This document shows positions 30,048-39,463 of a DNA stretch of 64,000 nucleotides, piece by piece (within the stretch, counting starts at the first letter, position 1; each line of letters starts with the position of its first letter). A program made the position numbers and the translations under genes. The notes under the pieces are model-generated. The model had not been told where the DNA came from, ran no database searches, and saw nothing but the letters and a program-made list of their open reading frames with translations. The DNA is from CAJXVA01 sp963761755 (lineage in GTDB: Bacteria; Myxococcota_A; Polyangia; Nannocystales; Nannocystaceae), in NCBI GenBank assembly GCA_963761755.1, contig CAVXIC010000008.1, forward strand, positions 821,228-885,227. Direction: 5' to 3'.

Positions 30048-32681
30048 ATGTCCGATTCGTACCGTACGATCGACCCCCAGGCGCTCCCCAAGCACTTCGA
30101 CGCTGCAGCCGTCGAGGCCGAGCTCAACGCGCGCTGGCAGCAAGCAGGCCTGTACCACTACGACCCGAGCCGACCGCGCGAGGAGACCTTCGTCGTCGAC
30201 ACACCGCCGCCGACGGTCTCGGGCAACCTGCACATCGGCCACGTCTTCAGCTACACGCACACCGACGTCATCACCCGCTACAAGCGGATGCGGGGGATGA
30301 ACATCTTCTATCCGATGGGATGGGACGACAACGGCCTGCCCACCGAGCGCCGGGTGCAAAACCACTACCACGTGCGGTGCGACCCCTCGTTGCCCTACGA
30401 GCAGGACGTCGAGCTGGAGGTCGCGTCGGCGAAGGTCAAGAAGAAGCCGCCGCGGATGCTCTCGCGGCCCAACTTCATCGAGGCCTGCGAGACCCTCACC
30501 AAGGAGGACGAGAAGGCCTACCTGGCGCTGTGGCAGCGGCTGGGACTCTCGGTCGATTGGCGACAGGAGTACAGCACCGTGGGCGCGCACTGCCGAAAGG
30601 TGGCGCAGATGAGCTTCCTCGATCTCTTCGCCAAGGGGCACCTGTACAGCTCGGACGCCCCCACGCTGTGGGACGTCGACTTCCAGACCGCCGTGGCCCA
30701 GGCCGAGCTCGAGGATCGCGATCTGGACAGCTCGTTCAACGACATCGCCTTCAAGGTCGAGGGCTCGGACGAGGAGTTCATCATCGCGACGACGCGTCCG
30801 GAGCTGCTGCCGGCCTGCGTGGCGGTGGCGGCACATCCCCAGGACGCGCGCTACAAGCATCTGTTCGGCAAGCGCGCCGTCACGCCGCTGTTCGGCGTCC
30901 CGGTCCGCATCTTCCCCAGCGACGTCGTCGACATGGAGAAGGGCACCGGCATCCTGATGATCTGCACCTTCGGCGATCAGACCGACGTGCAGTGGTGGCG
31001 TGAGGAGAAGCTTCCGCTGCGTCAGGTCATCGGGCGGCGCGGGCGGATGCTTCCGGTCGAGTACGGCACCGAAGGCTGGGAGAGCCTCGACCCCGCCGCC
31101 GCCAACGAGCACTACGCCGCGATCGCGGGCAAGCGCCCCGACCAGGCGCGCAAGCTCGTGCTCGAGATGCTCGCGCAGGCCCCCGAGGGCGCGCTCGCCC
31201 CGCTGCGCGCTCAAAAGCCGATCAACCACGCGGTGAAGTTCTTCGAGAAGGGGGACCGCCCGCTGGAGTTCATCCCCACCCGGCAGTGGTTTTGCCGCCT
31301 GCTCGACAAGAAGCGGGACCTGCTCGCCCGCGGCGAGCAAGTGCAGTGGCACCCGCCCTTCATGCGCGAGCGCTTCAGCCTGTGGACCGAGAACCTCCAG
31401 TTCGACTGGTGCATCAGTCGGCAGCGCTACTTCGGCGTGCCGTTTCCGATGTGGTACCGGCTGGACGCCGAAGGGCAGCCCGACTACGAGGCGCCGCTGC
31501 TCCCGCCCGTGGACGCCCTGCCGATCGATCCGACGACCGCCGTGCCCGAGGGCTACGAGGCCAGCGCGCGCGGTGAGCCCGGCGGGTTCGCGGCCGAATC
31601 GGACGTGTTCGACACCTGGTTCACCAGCTCGATGACGCCCGAGGTCAGCTCCCACTGGCGCCTCGACGACGACCGCCACAACAAGCTCTTCCCGGCCGAC
31701 ATTCGGCCGCAGGCCCACGAGATCATCCGAACCTGGGCGTTCTACACCATCGCCAAGGCGATGCTGCACGAGGGTACGGTGCCCTGGCACAACGTCGTGA
31801 TCAGCGGCTGGGTGGTGCAGGGCAAGCAGAAGGTCTCCAAGTCCAAGGGCGGCGCCACCGGGCTCTCGCCCGACGAGCTGATGGACAAGTTCACCGCCGA
31901 CGGCGTCCGCTACTGGTCGGCCAACGCGCGTCTGGGCGTCGACACGGCGTTCGACGAGAACATGTTCAAGACCGGCAAGCGGCTGGTGACCAAGCTCTAC
32001 AACGCCAGCAAGTTCGCCTTGATGCAGACGGCCGAGCTCGGCCCGGTCACGCGCGAACTCGACCGTGGCTTCCTCGTGGCCCTGCGCGGCGTGGCCGACG
32101 AGGCGACGGCGTCGTTCGAAGCGTTCGAGTTCTCGCCGGCCCTCAAGGCGATCGAGACGTTCTTCTGGTCCGGGTACACCGACAGCTACCTCGAGCTGGC
32201 CAAGGTCCGCGCGCGGGCGGAAGACGACCCCGAGGGCCGGGCGTCCGCCGTCGCCGCGCTGCGGCTGGGCCTGGACGTCCTGCTGCGCCTGTTTGCGCCG
32301 TTCCTCCCCTACATCACCGAGACGGTGTGGGGGTGGGCCTTCGCGCAGGAGCGCGAGACACCGAGCGTTCACGCCGCGGCGTGGCCCTCGGCGGCGCTCT
32401 TCGAGGAGGCAGGGGCGCCGCAGCGGGCCGGAAGCTTCGACGCCGCCGTTGCGTGCCTGGGCGCGATCAACCGCAGCAAGACCGCAGCCAACGTGGGTGT
32501 CGCCCGCGGCATCACGTCGATGACCCTCGCGGCCCCGGCAGCCCTGCTGCAGGACCTCGAGCCGGTGCGCGACGACGTGTGGGCGGCCGCCAAGGTCGGG
32601 GCGTTCGAGTTCGTGTCCGATGACGCCCTGCGCGACTTCGAAGTGCGCGCGATCGAGTTCGAGGCCAAGCCCGAGAAATAG
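30048..32681 (+). CDS. valS: Valyl-tRNA synthetase, archaeal/actinobacterial-like form
   Basis: An 877-residue class I synthetase. HIGH is at 62-65 (LHIGHVFSY), and the KMSKS loop reads KVSKSKGG near 595. DDNGLPTERRVQN and the editing-domain TTRPELLPACVAV distinguish it as ValS. The long C-terminal coiled-coil arm of most bacterial ValS is not visible; the chain ends after the anticodon-binding region. That, with the DDNGLPTERRVQN type block, resembles the archaeal and actinobacterial form. A structured stretch lies upstream. TAGGTT is 12 bases before the ATG. Confidence 0.92.
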   Translation: MSDSYRTIDPQALPKHFDAAAVEAELNARWQQAGLYHYDPSRPREETFVVDTPPPTVSGNLHIGHVFSYTHTDVITRYKRMRGMNIFYPMGWDDNGLPTERRVQNHYHVRCDPSLPYEQDVELEVASAKVKKKPPRMLSRPNFIEACETLTKEDEKAYLALWQRLGLSVDWRQEYSTVGAHCRKVAQMSFLDLFAKGHLYSSDAPTLWDVDFQTAVAQAELEDRDLDSSFNDIAFKVEGSDEEFIIATTRPELLPACVAVAAHPQDARYKHLFGKRAVTPLFGVPVRIFPSDVVDMEKGTGILMICTFGDQTDVQWWREEKLPLRQVIGRRGRMLPVEYGTEGWESLDPAAANEHYAAIAGKRPDQARKLVLEMLAQAPEGALAPLRAQKPINHAVKFFEKGDRPLEFIPTRQWFCRLLDKKRDLLARGEQVQWHPPFMRERFSLWTENLQFDWCISRQRYFGVPFPMWYRLDAEGQPDYEAPLLPPVDALPIDPTTAVPEGYEASARGEPGGFAAESDVFDTWFTSSMTPEVSSHWRLDDDRHNKLFPADIRPQAHEIIRTWAFYTIAKAMLHEGTVPWHNVVISGWVVQGKQKVSKSKGGATGLSPDELMDKFTADGVRYWSANARLGVDTAFDENMFKTGKRLVTKLYNASKFALMQTAELGPVTRELDRGFLVALRGVADEATASFEAFEFSPALKAIETFFWSGYTDSYLELAKVRARAEDDPEGRASAVAALRLGLDVLLRLFAPFLPYITETVWGWAFAQERETPSVHAAAWPSAALFEEAGAPQRAGSFDAAVACLGAINRSKTAANVGVARGITSMTLAAPAALLQDLEPVRDDVWAAAKVGAFEFVSDDALRDFEVRAIEFEAKPEK

Positions 32682-32703
32682 GCCCGAGCCCGAGCCCGAG
32701 CCT

Positions 32704-32726
32704 GAGCCTGAGCGAGGCTCAGGCTC
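32704..32726. terminator. Perfect hairpin between convergent valS and cutA
   Basis: GAGCCTGAGC, loop GAG, GCTCAGGCTC: a 10-base-pair stem without a T-run. It starts 22 bases after the valS stop and contains the cutA stop. It is preceded by five hexamer copies of cccgag/cctgag type. A shared, bidirectional transcription stop is likely but not proven. Confidence 0.5.
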
Positions 32727-33057
32727 CTCGCACCGCCGACGCGCACCACTGCCGATAGGGCTCGTGCACGGCGCTCGGCGGCAGGGCGATGATCTTGGGC
32801 GTATCGTAGGGATGCAGCGCGGCCAAGGCCGCGATCCGTTCCGGTGCGTCGTGGGCGGTGGTCTCCATCCAGATGGCGACCTCGCGATCCTCGCAGAGTT
32901 CCCCGTTCCACCAATAGATCGATCGGACCCCCGGCACGAGGTTTGCGCAGGCGACCAGGCGGCGCTCGCAGGCGGCGCGCGCGAAGGCATCGGCGTGCGC
33001 TTCGTCGATCGTCACGAACAGGACGCACAGCGGCTCGGGGGCGTCTGGCAGGGTCAT
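32719..33057 (-). CDS. cutA: CutA1 divalent-cation tolerance protein
   Basis: A 112-residue protein of full family length. CutA1 features: LCVLFVTIDEAHADAFARA, then RRLVACANLVPGVRSIYWWNGELCEDREVAIWMETT, then HPYDTPKIIALP. CutA1 forms very stable ferredoxin-like trimers; its role in copper tolerance is debated. ATG 33057 is used (another in-frame ATG lies 21 bases upstream). The stop codon lies inside a hairpin shared with the end of valS. Confidence 0.92.
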   Translation of the reverse strand: MTLPDAPEPLCVLFVTIDEAHADAFARAACERRLVACANLVPGVRSIYWWNGELCEDREVAIWMETTAHDAPERIAALAALHPYDTPKIIALPPSAVHEPYRQWCASAVRGA

Positions 33058-33137
33058 GCACCCGGCATTGTGCGTCATGGCGCCGATCTGGGGCCAGGCC
33101 GCACGCCGGCTCCGACTGTGGCAGGCTCCCACTGGCG

Positions 33138-34298
33138 ATGGACGGCATGGACGAGCTCCTCGGCTACGCGATCCTCGGCATCACGGTGAGACAGCTGCTC
33201 TTTGCGCTGGTCGCCGTGGCGGTGGGCTTCTTCGGAGGCCGCGTGGTCGAGCGCATCATCAAGGGCATCGGCGACCGCACGCCCAAGGGGTCGATCCGCC
33301 GGGCGATCATGGACGCGATCGGGCGCCCCGCCGGGTGGATGGTCCGCCTCGTGGGCATCTGGGCGGCGCTCAAGGGCATGCCGCTGGAGGCCGTCGTGGC
33401 CGCCGACCTCGACAAGATGGTCGACCGCCTGTTCCAGGGGGCGAGCATTGCCATGGCCACCTGGCTGGGGGTGCGGATCGCCGGCGATCTCGCGGATGTC
33501 TGGTCCACGCGGGCCCGCGCCACCGAGGGCACCTTCGACGACCAGCTGGTCCCGATCGTGCGCAAGACCGCGATCGCGTTCCTCGTCATCACCGGGGTGG
33601 TGATGATCGTCCAGAACCTCGGCTATTCGGTCGCCTCGCTGCTGGCGGGGGTGGGTCTGGGAGGCGCGGCGCTGGCGTTCGCGTCCAAGGACACCGTGGC
33701 CAACTTCTTCGGGTCGATCGTCATCTTCGTCGACCGTCCTTTCATGATCGGCGATTGGATCGAAGTCGATGATGTCGAGGGCACGGTCGAGACCGTGGGC
33801 ATTCGCGTCACCCGGATCCGCACCTTCGCGAACGCGCTGATCACCATCCCCAACGCGGCCTTCACGACCAGCCCGATCCACAACTGGTCGAAGATGAGGA
33901 AGCGGCGGATCAAGCTCACGGTGGGCCTGACCTACAGCACGACCCCCGACAAGATGCGCCAGGCGGTCGAGGCCATCCGCACGATCATCAAGGGCGACGA
34001 TCGACTCCACCAGGACTTCTACCTGGTCAACTTCTTCGACTTCGGTCCCTCGAGCCTCGACATCTTCTGCTACCTGTTCACCCGCACCACCAACTGGGCC
34101 GAGCACATGCAGATCCGCGAGGACTTCATGTTGCGCGTGATGGAGTCGATGCGGGGCCTGGGCCTGGACTTCGCGTTCCCCACCACCACCGTGCACCTGG
34201 CCCCGGGCGCGGCGCGGTCGAACACGGACGAGGGGAAGGACGGGCCGAAGCGTCCCGGCGGGGCCCCCAAGGCGATGGAACGCGATTCGCCGCTGTAG
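33138..34298 (+). CDS. MscS-family mechanosensitive channel
   Basis: A 386-residue membrane protein. Membrane helices occur near 12-30, 70-90, 105-125 and 145-165. The pore-lining helix and beta-domain start are clear: SLLAGVGLGGAALAFASKDTVANFFGSIVIF followed by DRPFMIGDWIEVDDVEGTVETVGIRVTRIRT. The C-terminus has a polar tail of about 30 residues rich in Lys, Gly and Pro. It should open on hypo-osmotic stress to release solutes. The two ATGs at 33138 and 33147 are both possible starts. Confidence 0.9.
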   Translation: MDGMDELLGYAILGITVRQLLFALVAVAVGFFGGRVVERIIKGIGDRTPKGSIRRAIMDAIGRPAGWMVRLVGIWAALKGMPLEAVVAADLDKMVDRLFQGASIAMATWLGVRIAGDLADVWSTRARATEGTFDDQLVPIVRKTAIAFLVITGVVMIVQNLGYSVASLLAGVGLGGAALAFASKDTVANFFGSIVIFVDRPFMIGDWIEVDDVEGTVETVGIRVTRIRTFANALITIPNAAFTTSPIHNWSKMRKRRIKLTVGLTYSTTPDKMRQAVEAIRTIIKGDDRLHQDFYLVNFFDFGPSSLDIFCYLFTRTTNWAEHMQIREDFMLRVMESMRGLGLDFAFPTTTVHLAPGAARSNTDEGKDGPKRPGGAPKAMERDSPL

Positions 34299-34346
34299 CC
34301 GGTCTCGGCGTGTGAAAGCTCGGCTCGGCGCGTGCGTTGTCCGGGC

Positions 34347-34508
34347 ATGCGTGCAGGAGTGATGGCATGGGTGCTGGCGGTCCTCGGGACGGGGATCGGG
34401 TGGGCGACCGAGTCGCTGCCGGGGCACCAGCGGACGGCCGATCGGCCTGCGGGGCCGTGCGAGCGCGGCCCGATGCCCCGCGGCGCGCCCTATACTCCGG
34501 CCCGATGA
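34347..34508 (+). CDS. Possible 53-residue exported or membrane peptide
   Basis: A short frame from ATG 34347 to a TGA that overlaps the SDR start as ATGA. It begins MRAGVMAWVLAVLGTGIGWA, which reads as a short export signal or single membrane helix, followed by a Pro/Arg-rich tail. It fills most of the 206-base gap between the MscS and SDR genes. No family is recognised, there is no clear ribosome site, and the SDR promoter-like TATACT lies inside it. It could be a chance frame. Confidence 0.3.
   Translation: MRAGVMAWVLAVLGTGIGWATESLPGHQRTADRPAGPCERGPMPRGAPYTPAR
34491..34496 (+). promoter_or_regulatory. -10-like TATACT, 8 bases before ATG 34505
   Basis: Near-consensus -10 hexamer before the SDR gene in otherwise very GC-rich sequence. 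No ribosome site can fit between it and the ATG if the transcript starts at the usual distance. Confidence 0.6.
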
Positions 34509-35245
34509 AGGCCGTCATTGTCGGAGGGACCAAGGGCATGGGGCGCGCGCTGGCGCGTCGGATCGCGAGCCGAGGAGACGCGTTGTTCCTGCTCGGGCGC
34601 AGCGCCGATGAGCTCGAGCGTTCCGCTGCCGACTGTCGCGCTCGCCATCCGGCGCGGCCCGAGGTGGGACACGCGCCGTGCGACCTCCTGGATCCGGACT
34701 CTTTCGGGCCAGCGCTCGACGCTGCCGACGAGGCGCTCGGCGGGTTCGACACGGTGATCGTGACCGCGGGCTCGTTCGGGACCCAAGAGCAGCTCGAGGC
34801 CGACCCCGAGCTGCTGCGCACGATGTTGACGGTCAATTTCGCGCACACGGTGTTGTTCTGCGAGGCGGCGCGAACCCGGTTGATGGCCCGGGGAGGCGGG
34901 GTGCTGTGCGCGTTCTCGTCGGTCGCCGGCGATCGCGGGCGCAAGCCCGTAGTGCTCTACGGGGCCTCCAAGGCGGGTCTGTCGGCTTACCTCGAAGGAC
35001 TGGACCATCGGTACCGCGACGCGGGCTTGGTCACCGTCTGCGTCAAGCCGGGGTTCGTGCGGACGGGCATGACCGAGGGTCTGCAGCCCCCACCGTTCGC
35101 CGGAGAACCCGACGCGGTTGCGGCTCGTGTCCTCGCCGCCATCGATCGCAAGGCACCGATGGTGTACGCGCCGTGGATCTGGCGGTGGGTGATGTGGGTG
35201 ATCGGCGTCCTTCCCCGCTTCGTGATGCGCAAGGTCGGCTTCTGA
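34505..35245 (+). CDS. Short-chain dehydrogenase/reductase
   Basis: A 246-residue SDR. The cofactor motif reads VGGTKGMGRALA, the catalytic Ser is in AFSSVAG and the Tyr/Lys pair in LYGASKAG. The C-terminus ends in a hydrophobic stretch (WIWRWVMWVIGVLPRFVMRKVGF pattern, about 23 residues), as in SDRs that act at the membrane, for example the DprE2-type sugar epimerase subunit. The substrate cannot be told. A perfect TATACT lies eight bases before the ATG. Confidence 0.85.
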   Translation: MKAVIVGGTKGMGRALARRIASRGDALFLLGRSADELERSAADCRARHPARPEVGHAPCDLLDPDSFGPALDAADEALGGFDTVIVTAGSFGTQEQLEADPELLRTMLTVNFAHTVLFCEAARTRLMARGGGVLCAFSSVAGDRGRKPVVLYGASKAGLSAYLEGLDHRYRDAGLVTVCVKPGFVRTGMTEGLQPPPFAGEPDAVAARVLAAIDRKAPMVYAPWIWRWVMWVIGVLPRFVMRKVGF

Positions 35246-35375
35246 TCGCGGCGTGGCACCGCGCCGGTTGAACCCGGCAGCTGCGCAAGGCAAGATCGGG
35301 TCGTTGACGGGTTCGACGAGCGCGGAGGTCAAGGCTGCAGTCGGTGGACCCATCGACTCGACGCGCGTCTACTCG

Positions 35376-38156
35376 ATGACCTCGGACGGCCGCTCGACCC
35401 CCGACGCCGACGCACCAGCCCCAACGACGCGCCTGCTTCCCGAGAGTGGGCCTCACGGCGCGCCGAGCAAGGTGGGGCGCTACGTGGTGCTCGACGTGTT
35501 GGGCATGGGCGGCATGGGTGTGGTGTGCACCGCGTACGACCCCAAGCTCGATCGCAAGGTCGCGCTCAAGCTCCTTCGCCCCCGCGTTCGAGAAGGCCGC
35601 AGCTCGACCGGTCGCGCTCGCCTCGTGCGCGAGGCGCAGTCGCTGGCCAAGCTCTCGCACCCCAACATCGTCACGGTGCACGACGTGGACACCACGCCCG
35701 ACGGCCGCATCTACATGGCGATGGAGTTCGTGCAGGGCCGCACGCTTACCCAGTGGATGGACGCGGAGAAGCCGACCTGGCGAGCGAAGCTCGACGTGTT
35801 CGAGCAGGCGGGCCGCGGGTTGGCTGCGGCCCACGCCGCAAACATCACCCACCGCGATTTCAAGCCGGCCAACGCCCTCATCGGTGAAGATGGGCGGGTC
35901 AAGGTGCTCGACTTCGGACTGGCCAAGAACGAAGGGGGCAGCCTGAGCACGGACTCCGACGACGCTCGCCTCGACCCCTCGGCGCCCGTCTCGGAATCTG
36001 CGAGCGAGGACATCATGTCGGTGGTCCAGTCGACCACGGACATGAAGCTCACCATGGCCGGCCGCATCGTGGGCACGCCGGCGTACATGGCCCCCGAGCA
36101 GCGCCGCGGCCGACCGACCGGGCCCGCGACCGACCAGTTCAGCTTTGCGGTCGCCGTGTACGAAGGCCTCTACGGGAAGCTGCCCTACCGCGCCGAGAAC
36201 CACAGCCGAGACGCCGCGCGTGGCCGAATCCTCGAGCCGCCCACGGACACCGAGGTCCCCGCGTGGGTCTTTCGGGCCCTGCGTCGCGCCCTCGCACCGG
36301 CGCCCTCGGATCGCTACCCGAGCATGGGCGACTTCCTCACCGCGCTCCGGGCCGACCCGGCGCGGCGGCGACGGATGATCGCGGGCTGGGTCGGGGGCGC
36401 GGTGCTGTTGGGCGGGGTCGGCGTGTCCGCCGTCATGCTGAGCCCAGACGACTCGGTGTGTCAGGGCTCCAGGTCCCGCCTGCAGGGCGTGTGGGACGCA
36501 GAGCGTCGGGCGGTCGTGGACGCCTCGCTCCGCGACACCGCGACCGCCTACGCAGCGTACACGGCCGAGCGGGTCGTCGAGGGGCTCGACACCTACGTCG
36601 ATGGGTGGGTCGACGCGCGCACCACGGTGTGCGAGGCGACGTGGGTGCACGGCGAGCAGTCCGAAGCGACGCTGGACGTTCGGATGCACTGCCTGGATCG
36701 GCAGCACGGTGAGCTCCGAGCGCTCCTGGACGTCCTGGCCGATGCCGACGATGGCGTGGTCGAGCGCGCCGTCGGGGCCGTCGCCGCGCTGCAGTCTCCG
36801 CAGACCTGCATCACCGCCGACCCGGCCGAGGTCGAACAGCTGCCCGCCGACCCACAGCGTCGGCGTGAGGTGCTCGCCGCCCGGGCGCGGATCGACGACA
36901 CCAACGCGCTCAACAGCGCGGGCCGCTACAATACGGCCCGCGACGTGGCCCAAGAGGCGCTCGCACAAGCCACCGCGACCAAGCACGCGCCCACCATCGC
37001 GCGCGCGCTGCTGGCACACGGCATCACGGCCCGGCAGACCTCCGACCACGACGTCGCGCAGACGAGCTTCGAGGCGGCGGCGTTCGAGGCGGCGCGCTTG
37101 GGTGACGCGGAGCTGGAGGCGCTGGCGCTCATCTCCCAGGTTCGCGTGTTCGGACTGCACCGCAACAACCGCGAGCGTGCGCTGGGGATCGCCGCCGCCG
37201 CCCGGTCCGCGATGACGCGGGCAGGCTCCCCCGCCGACCTCGAGGTCAACCTGTCGCAGCAGCTGGGGGCGACCGCACTCTCCGCGCGTGAGAACGGCCT
37301 GGCGATCGAGCACATGCGAGACGCCCTCTCGGCGGCCGAGCGGGCCTACCCACCCAACGACGTGCGCTTCGCGGGGCTGTACACCAACCTGGGCATCGCG
37401 CTCGCCCAGCGCGGCGAGATGGTCGAGGCCGAGGCCCACCTGCGCCGGGCGCTGGCGCTGCGAGAGTCGAAGCTCGGGACGATGCACCCTCAGGTCGCGC
37501 GCGTCGCCCAGAACCTCGCCAACGTCCTCGCGTCCCGCCGGGCCGCGCTGCCCGAGGCGATCGAGCTGATCGAACGGGCGATGACCATTCGGCGGGCCCT
37601 GTACGGTGCCGAGCACATGAAGGTCGCGGATCTTCGCGCGACCAAGGCACGCCTGCACGACCGAGGCGGCGATCGAGAGACGGCCCTCGCGGAGTTCCAG
37701 CGCGCCGCGGCGGTCTACCGACGCTCGGACGCGCCCGAGGCCCAAAAGAAGCTCGCCTCGACGCTCTACAACATCGCCAAGGTCCAAGCCGCGCTGGACC
37801 AGCCGCTCTCCGCGGTGGAAACCGCCAGCGAGGCGCTCGCGCTGTTCTCGGGCAACTCGAAGGCGCAGCGCGAGGGCGTCGGCCGAGCCGCGCTGATCCT
37901 GTGCGGCGCCGAGCGCAAGCTGGGCCGGCTCGATGCTGCCCTCGAGCACTGCGAGCGCGCCGCCGGGGCGATCCGCGAGGCCCGCGGGGAGACCGACGAC
38001 GAGCTCAGCGACACGCTCGCCGAACTCGCTCGCCTGCTCGAGCAGCGCGGCGACCGGGCCGGAGCGCTCGCCGCGGCCCAGAAGAGCGTCGCGGCAGCCC
38101 AGAGCGCCGGCATGCGGGCCCGGGCGACCGAGGCTCTCGAGCGACGGCGGCGCTAG
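35376..38156 (+). CDS. Ser/Thr protein kinase with TPR tail
   Basis: About 926 residues from ATG 35376 (a GTG at 35253 would add 41). Kinase domain from about 34 to 310: glycine loop VLGMGGMGVVC, KVALK with Lys65, HRDFKPAN with HRD at 159-161, DFG at 179-181 and GTPAYMAPEQ. A membrane helix (AGWVGGAVLLGGVGVSAVML) follows near 335-355. The C-terminal ~500 residues are TPR-type repeats. Unlike the kinase at 22.6 kb this one keeps HRD. Such kinases are abundant in myxobacteria; partner and signal are unknown. Confidence 0.87.
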   Translation: MTSDGRSTPDADAPAPTTRLLPESGPHGAPSKVGRYVVLDVLGMGGMGVVCTAYDPKLDRKVALKLLRPRVREGRSSTGRARLVREAQSLAKLSHPNIVTVHDVDTTPDGRIYMAMEFVQGRTLTQWMDAEKPTWRAKLDVFEQAGRGLAAAHAANITHRDFKPANALIGEDGRVKVLDFGLAKNEGGSLSTDSDDARLDPSAPVSESASEDIMSVVQSTTDMKLTMAGRIVGTPAYMAPEQRRGRPTGPATDQFSFAVAVYEGLYGKLPYRAENHSRDAARGRILEPPTDTEVPAWVFRALRRALAPAPSDRYPSMGDFLTALRADPARRRRMIAGWVGGAVLLGGVGVSAVMLSPDDSVCQGSRSRLQGVWDAERRAVVDASLRDTATAYAAYTAERVVEGLDTYVDGWVDARTTVCEATWVHGEQSEATLDVRMHCLDRQHGELRALLDVLADADDGVVERAVGAVAALQSPQTCITADPAEVEQLPADPQRRREVLAARARIDDTNALNSAGRYNTARDVAQEALAQATATKHAPTIARALLAHGITARQTSDHDVAQTSFEAAAFEAARLGDAELEALALISQVRVFGLHRNNRERALGIAAAARSAMTRAGSPADLEVNLSQQLGATALSARENGLAIEHMRDALSAAERAYPPNDVRFAGLYTNLGIALAQRGEMVEAEAHLRRALALRESKLGTMHPQVARVAQNLANVLASRRAALPEAIELIERAMTIRRALYGAEHMKVADLRATKARLHDRGGDRETALAEFQRAAAVYRRSDAPEAQKKLASTLYNIAKVQAALDQPLSAVETASEALALFSGNSKAQREGVGRAALILCGAERKLGRLDAALEHCERAAGAIREARGETDDELSDTLAELARLLEQRGDRAGALAAAQKSVAAAQSAGMRARATEALERRRR

Positions 38157-38166
38157 CAGCCCGGGA

Positions 38167-38862
38167 CTAGCCCGGAGGCGGAAGCGTCGGCTCGCCCGGG
38201 CTCCCGCAGATGCCGCCCTGCAGGGCCGCGATGAGCAGCTTGCGCATCGGGTTGGCGCGCTGGAGGTCGACGCTGGCGGTGGCGATGGCCTCTGCGTCGG
38301 GGTGCCAGTGCGGGCCGTCGTAGACGTGATCTTGGTAGAACTCGTATTCGAGCTGGGTGTAGATCAAGGTCTGCCACGCGGGCGTGCCCGGGGAGGGCAG
38401 ACCACCGGGCACATCGCCCGCGAAGACGTAGCGTCCCGCGGTGGCGGTGTAGATCACCGGTCCATCGAGGCCTTCGCGCAGCTTGTACAGGCCGTCCTCG
38501 AAGGTGGCCGTGCACTGGGGTTGGCCGTCCGCGTCGTAGATCTGATTGTCCACCGTGCTGAGCACGAGCGCTCCCCCGAAGGCCGGGCCCTCGTACACAT
38601 CGGAGGTGTCCTCGTCGCCGTCGATGTCCCAGATGATGATGTCCGGCGGGTTGGGTCCGTCATCGTCCGAGAGCTGGACCGCCCCGTTGGCAGGATCTTC
38701 CAGCCGCAGGTTCCAAAAGTCCGTCGCCCCCGCGTCGCCGCTGCGCAACTCGCTGCCGGGACCGGCGAGGCCGTCCTCCTGGGCACAGGCGAGCAGCCCC
38801 GCGCACGACAACAACACCAACGCTCGCATCGAACCATCCCTCAATCCACGCATCGTCATCAT
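38167..38862 (-). CDS. Hypothetical lipoprotein
   Basis: A 231-residue protein of no family I recognise. It opens with a signal ending in CAGLLAC (lipobox). The mature part is rich in Asp, Gly, Pro and Tyr, with DIIIWDIDGDEDTSDVYEGP resembling a cation-binding loop. The ATG at 38862 is chosen since a good ribosome site (aaggga) lies just before it; this is one of the few genes here with one. It lies 141 bases downstream of dtd on the same strand. Confidence 0.7.
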   Translation of the reverse strand: MMTMRGLRDGSMRALVLLSCAGLLACAQEDGLAGPGSELRSGDAGATDFWNLRLEDPANGAVQLSDDDGPNPPDIIIWDIDGDEDTSDVYEGPAFGGALVLSTVDNQIYDADGQPQCTATFEDGLYKLREGLDGPVIYTATAGRYVFAGDVPGGLPSPGTPAWQTLIYTQLEYEFYQDHVYDGPHWHPDAEAIATASVDLQRANPMRKLLIAALQGGICGSPGEPTLPPPG

Positions 38863-38983
38863 CACTCCCTTTGCCACCGGCGGTTCATCCGCTCGCAAAG
38901 GCTACCCCTTCATCGGAGAGATCGACACGTGTACGTGCGCGATTGTGTTGTGATCGAGGGGACAAACACGGACATGTCGCTGC

Positions 38984-39002
38984 CGCGGTCTTCGTGACCG
39001 CG
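38984..39002 (-). terminator. Hairpin directly after the dtd stop
   Basis: On the minus strand CGCGGTC, loop of five, GACCGCG begins one base after the dtd TAG. A 7-base-pair GC-rich stem; the following sequence is only mildly T-rich, so termination may need Rho. Confidence 0.4.
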
Positions 39003-39003
39003 A

Positions 39004-39459
39004 CTACGAGACGATCGCCCCATCGCGACAGTCGATCAGCAGGGTGACCGGCCCCTCGTTGCACAGCGACACCTCCATATGGGCGCCGAAGGTGCCGGTG
39101 CGGACCTCGACGCCTTGGTCCCGCAGCACCCCACAGAAGTGGCCGTAGAGGGTTTCGGCGCGCGGCGGGTCTTCGGCGCCCTCGAACCCCGGACGGCGCC
39201 CCTTTTTGACCGACGCGGCGAGCGTGAACTGGGAGACGACCAGCGCCGAACCGGCCACGTCGCTCAACGAGCGATCCATCGGCCGGTCGCCGGGAAAGAT
39301 GCGAAGCCCTGCGATCTTCCTGGCCAAGACCTCGGCATCGCGCGCTTCGTCCCCCCGCTCGACGCCCAGCAGGATCATGAAGCCGACGCCGATCTCGCCG
39401 ACGGTGGACCCGTCGACGACGACGGACGCTTCGCGGACTCGCTGGATCACCGCGCGCAT
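39004..39459 (-). CDS. dtd: D-aminoacyl-tRNA deacylase
   Basis: A 151-residue protein of full family length. The active-site motifs SQFTLAASVKKGRRP and NEGPVTLLID (carrying the Gly-cisPro pair) are present, as is the N-terminal MRAVIQRVREASVVV. It removes D-amino acids from tRNA as a proofreading step. Four bases separate it from the GT2 gene upstream, so the two are likely one unit. A perfect 7-base-pair hairpin lies directly after its stop. Confidence 0.93.
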   Translation of the reverse strand: MRAVIQRVREASVVVDGSTVGEIGVGFMILLGVERGDEARDAEVLARKIAGLRIFPGDRPMDRSLSDVAGSALVVSQFTLAASVKKGRRPGFEGAEDPPRAETLYGHFCGVLRDQGVEVRTGTFGAHMEVSLCNEGPVTLLIDCRDGAIVS

Positions 39460-39463
39460 GCGG

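Noticed and set aside
29817..32990. 1057-codon minus-strand open frame
   Set aside because: Exactly antisense to valS, Arg/His/Gly-rich without motifs; valS is certain.
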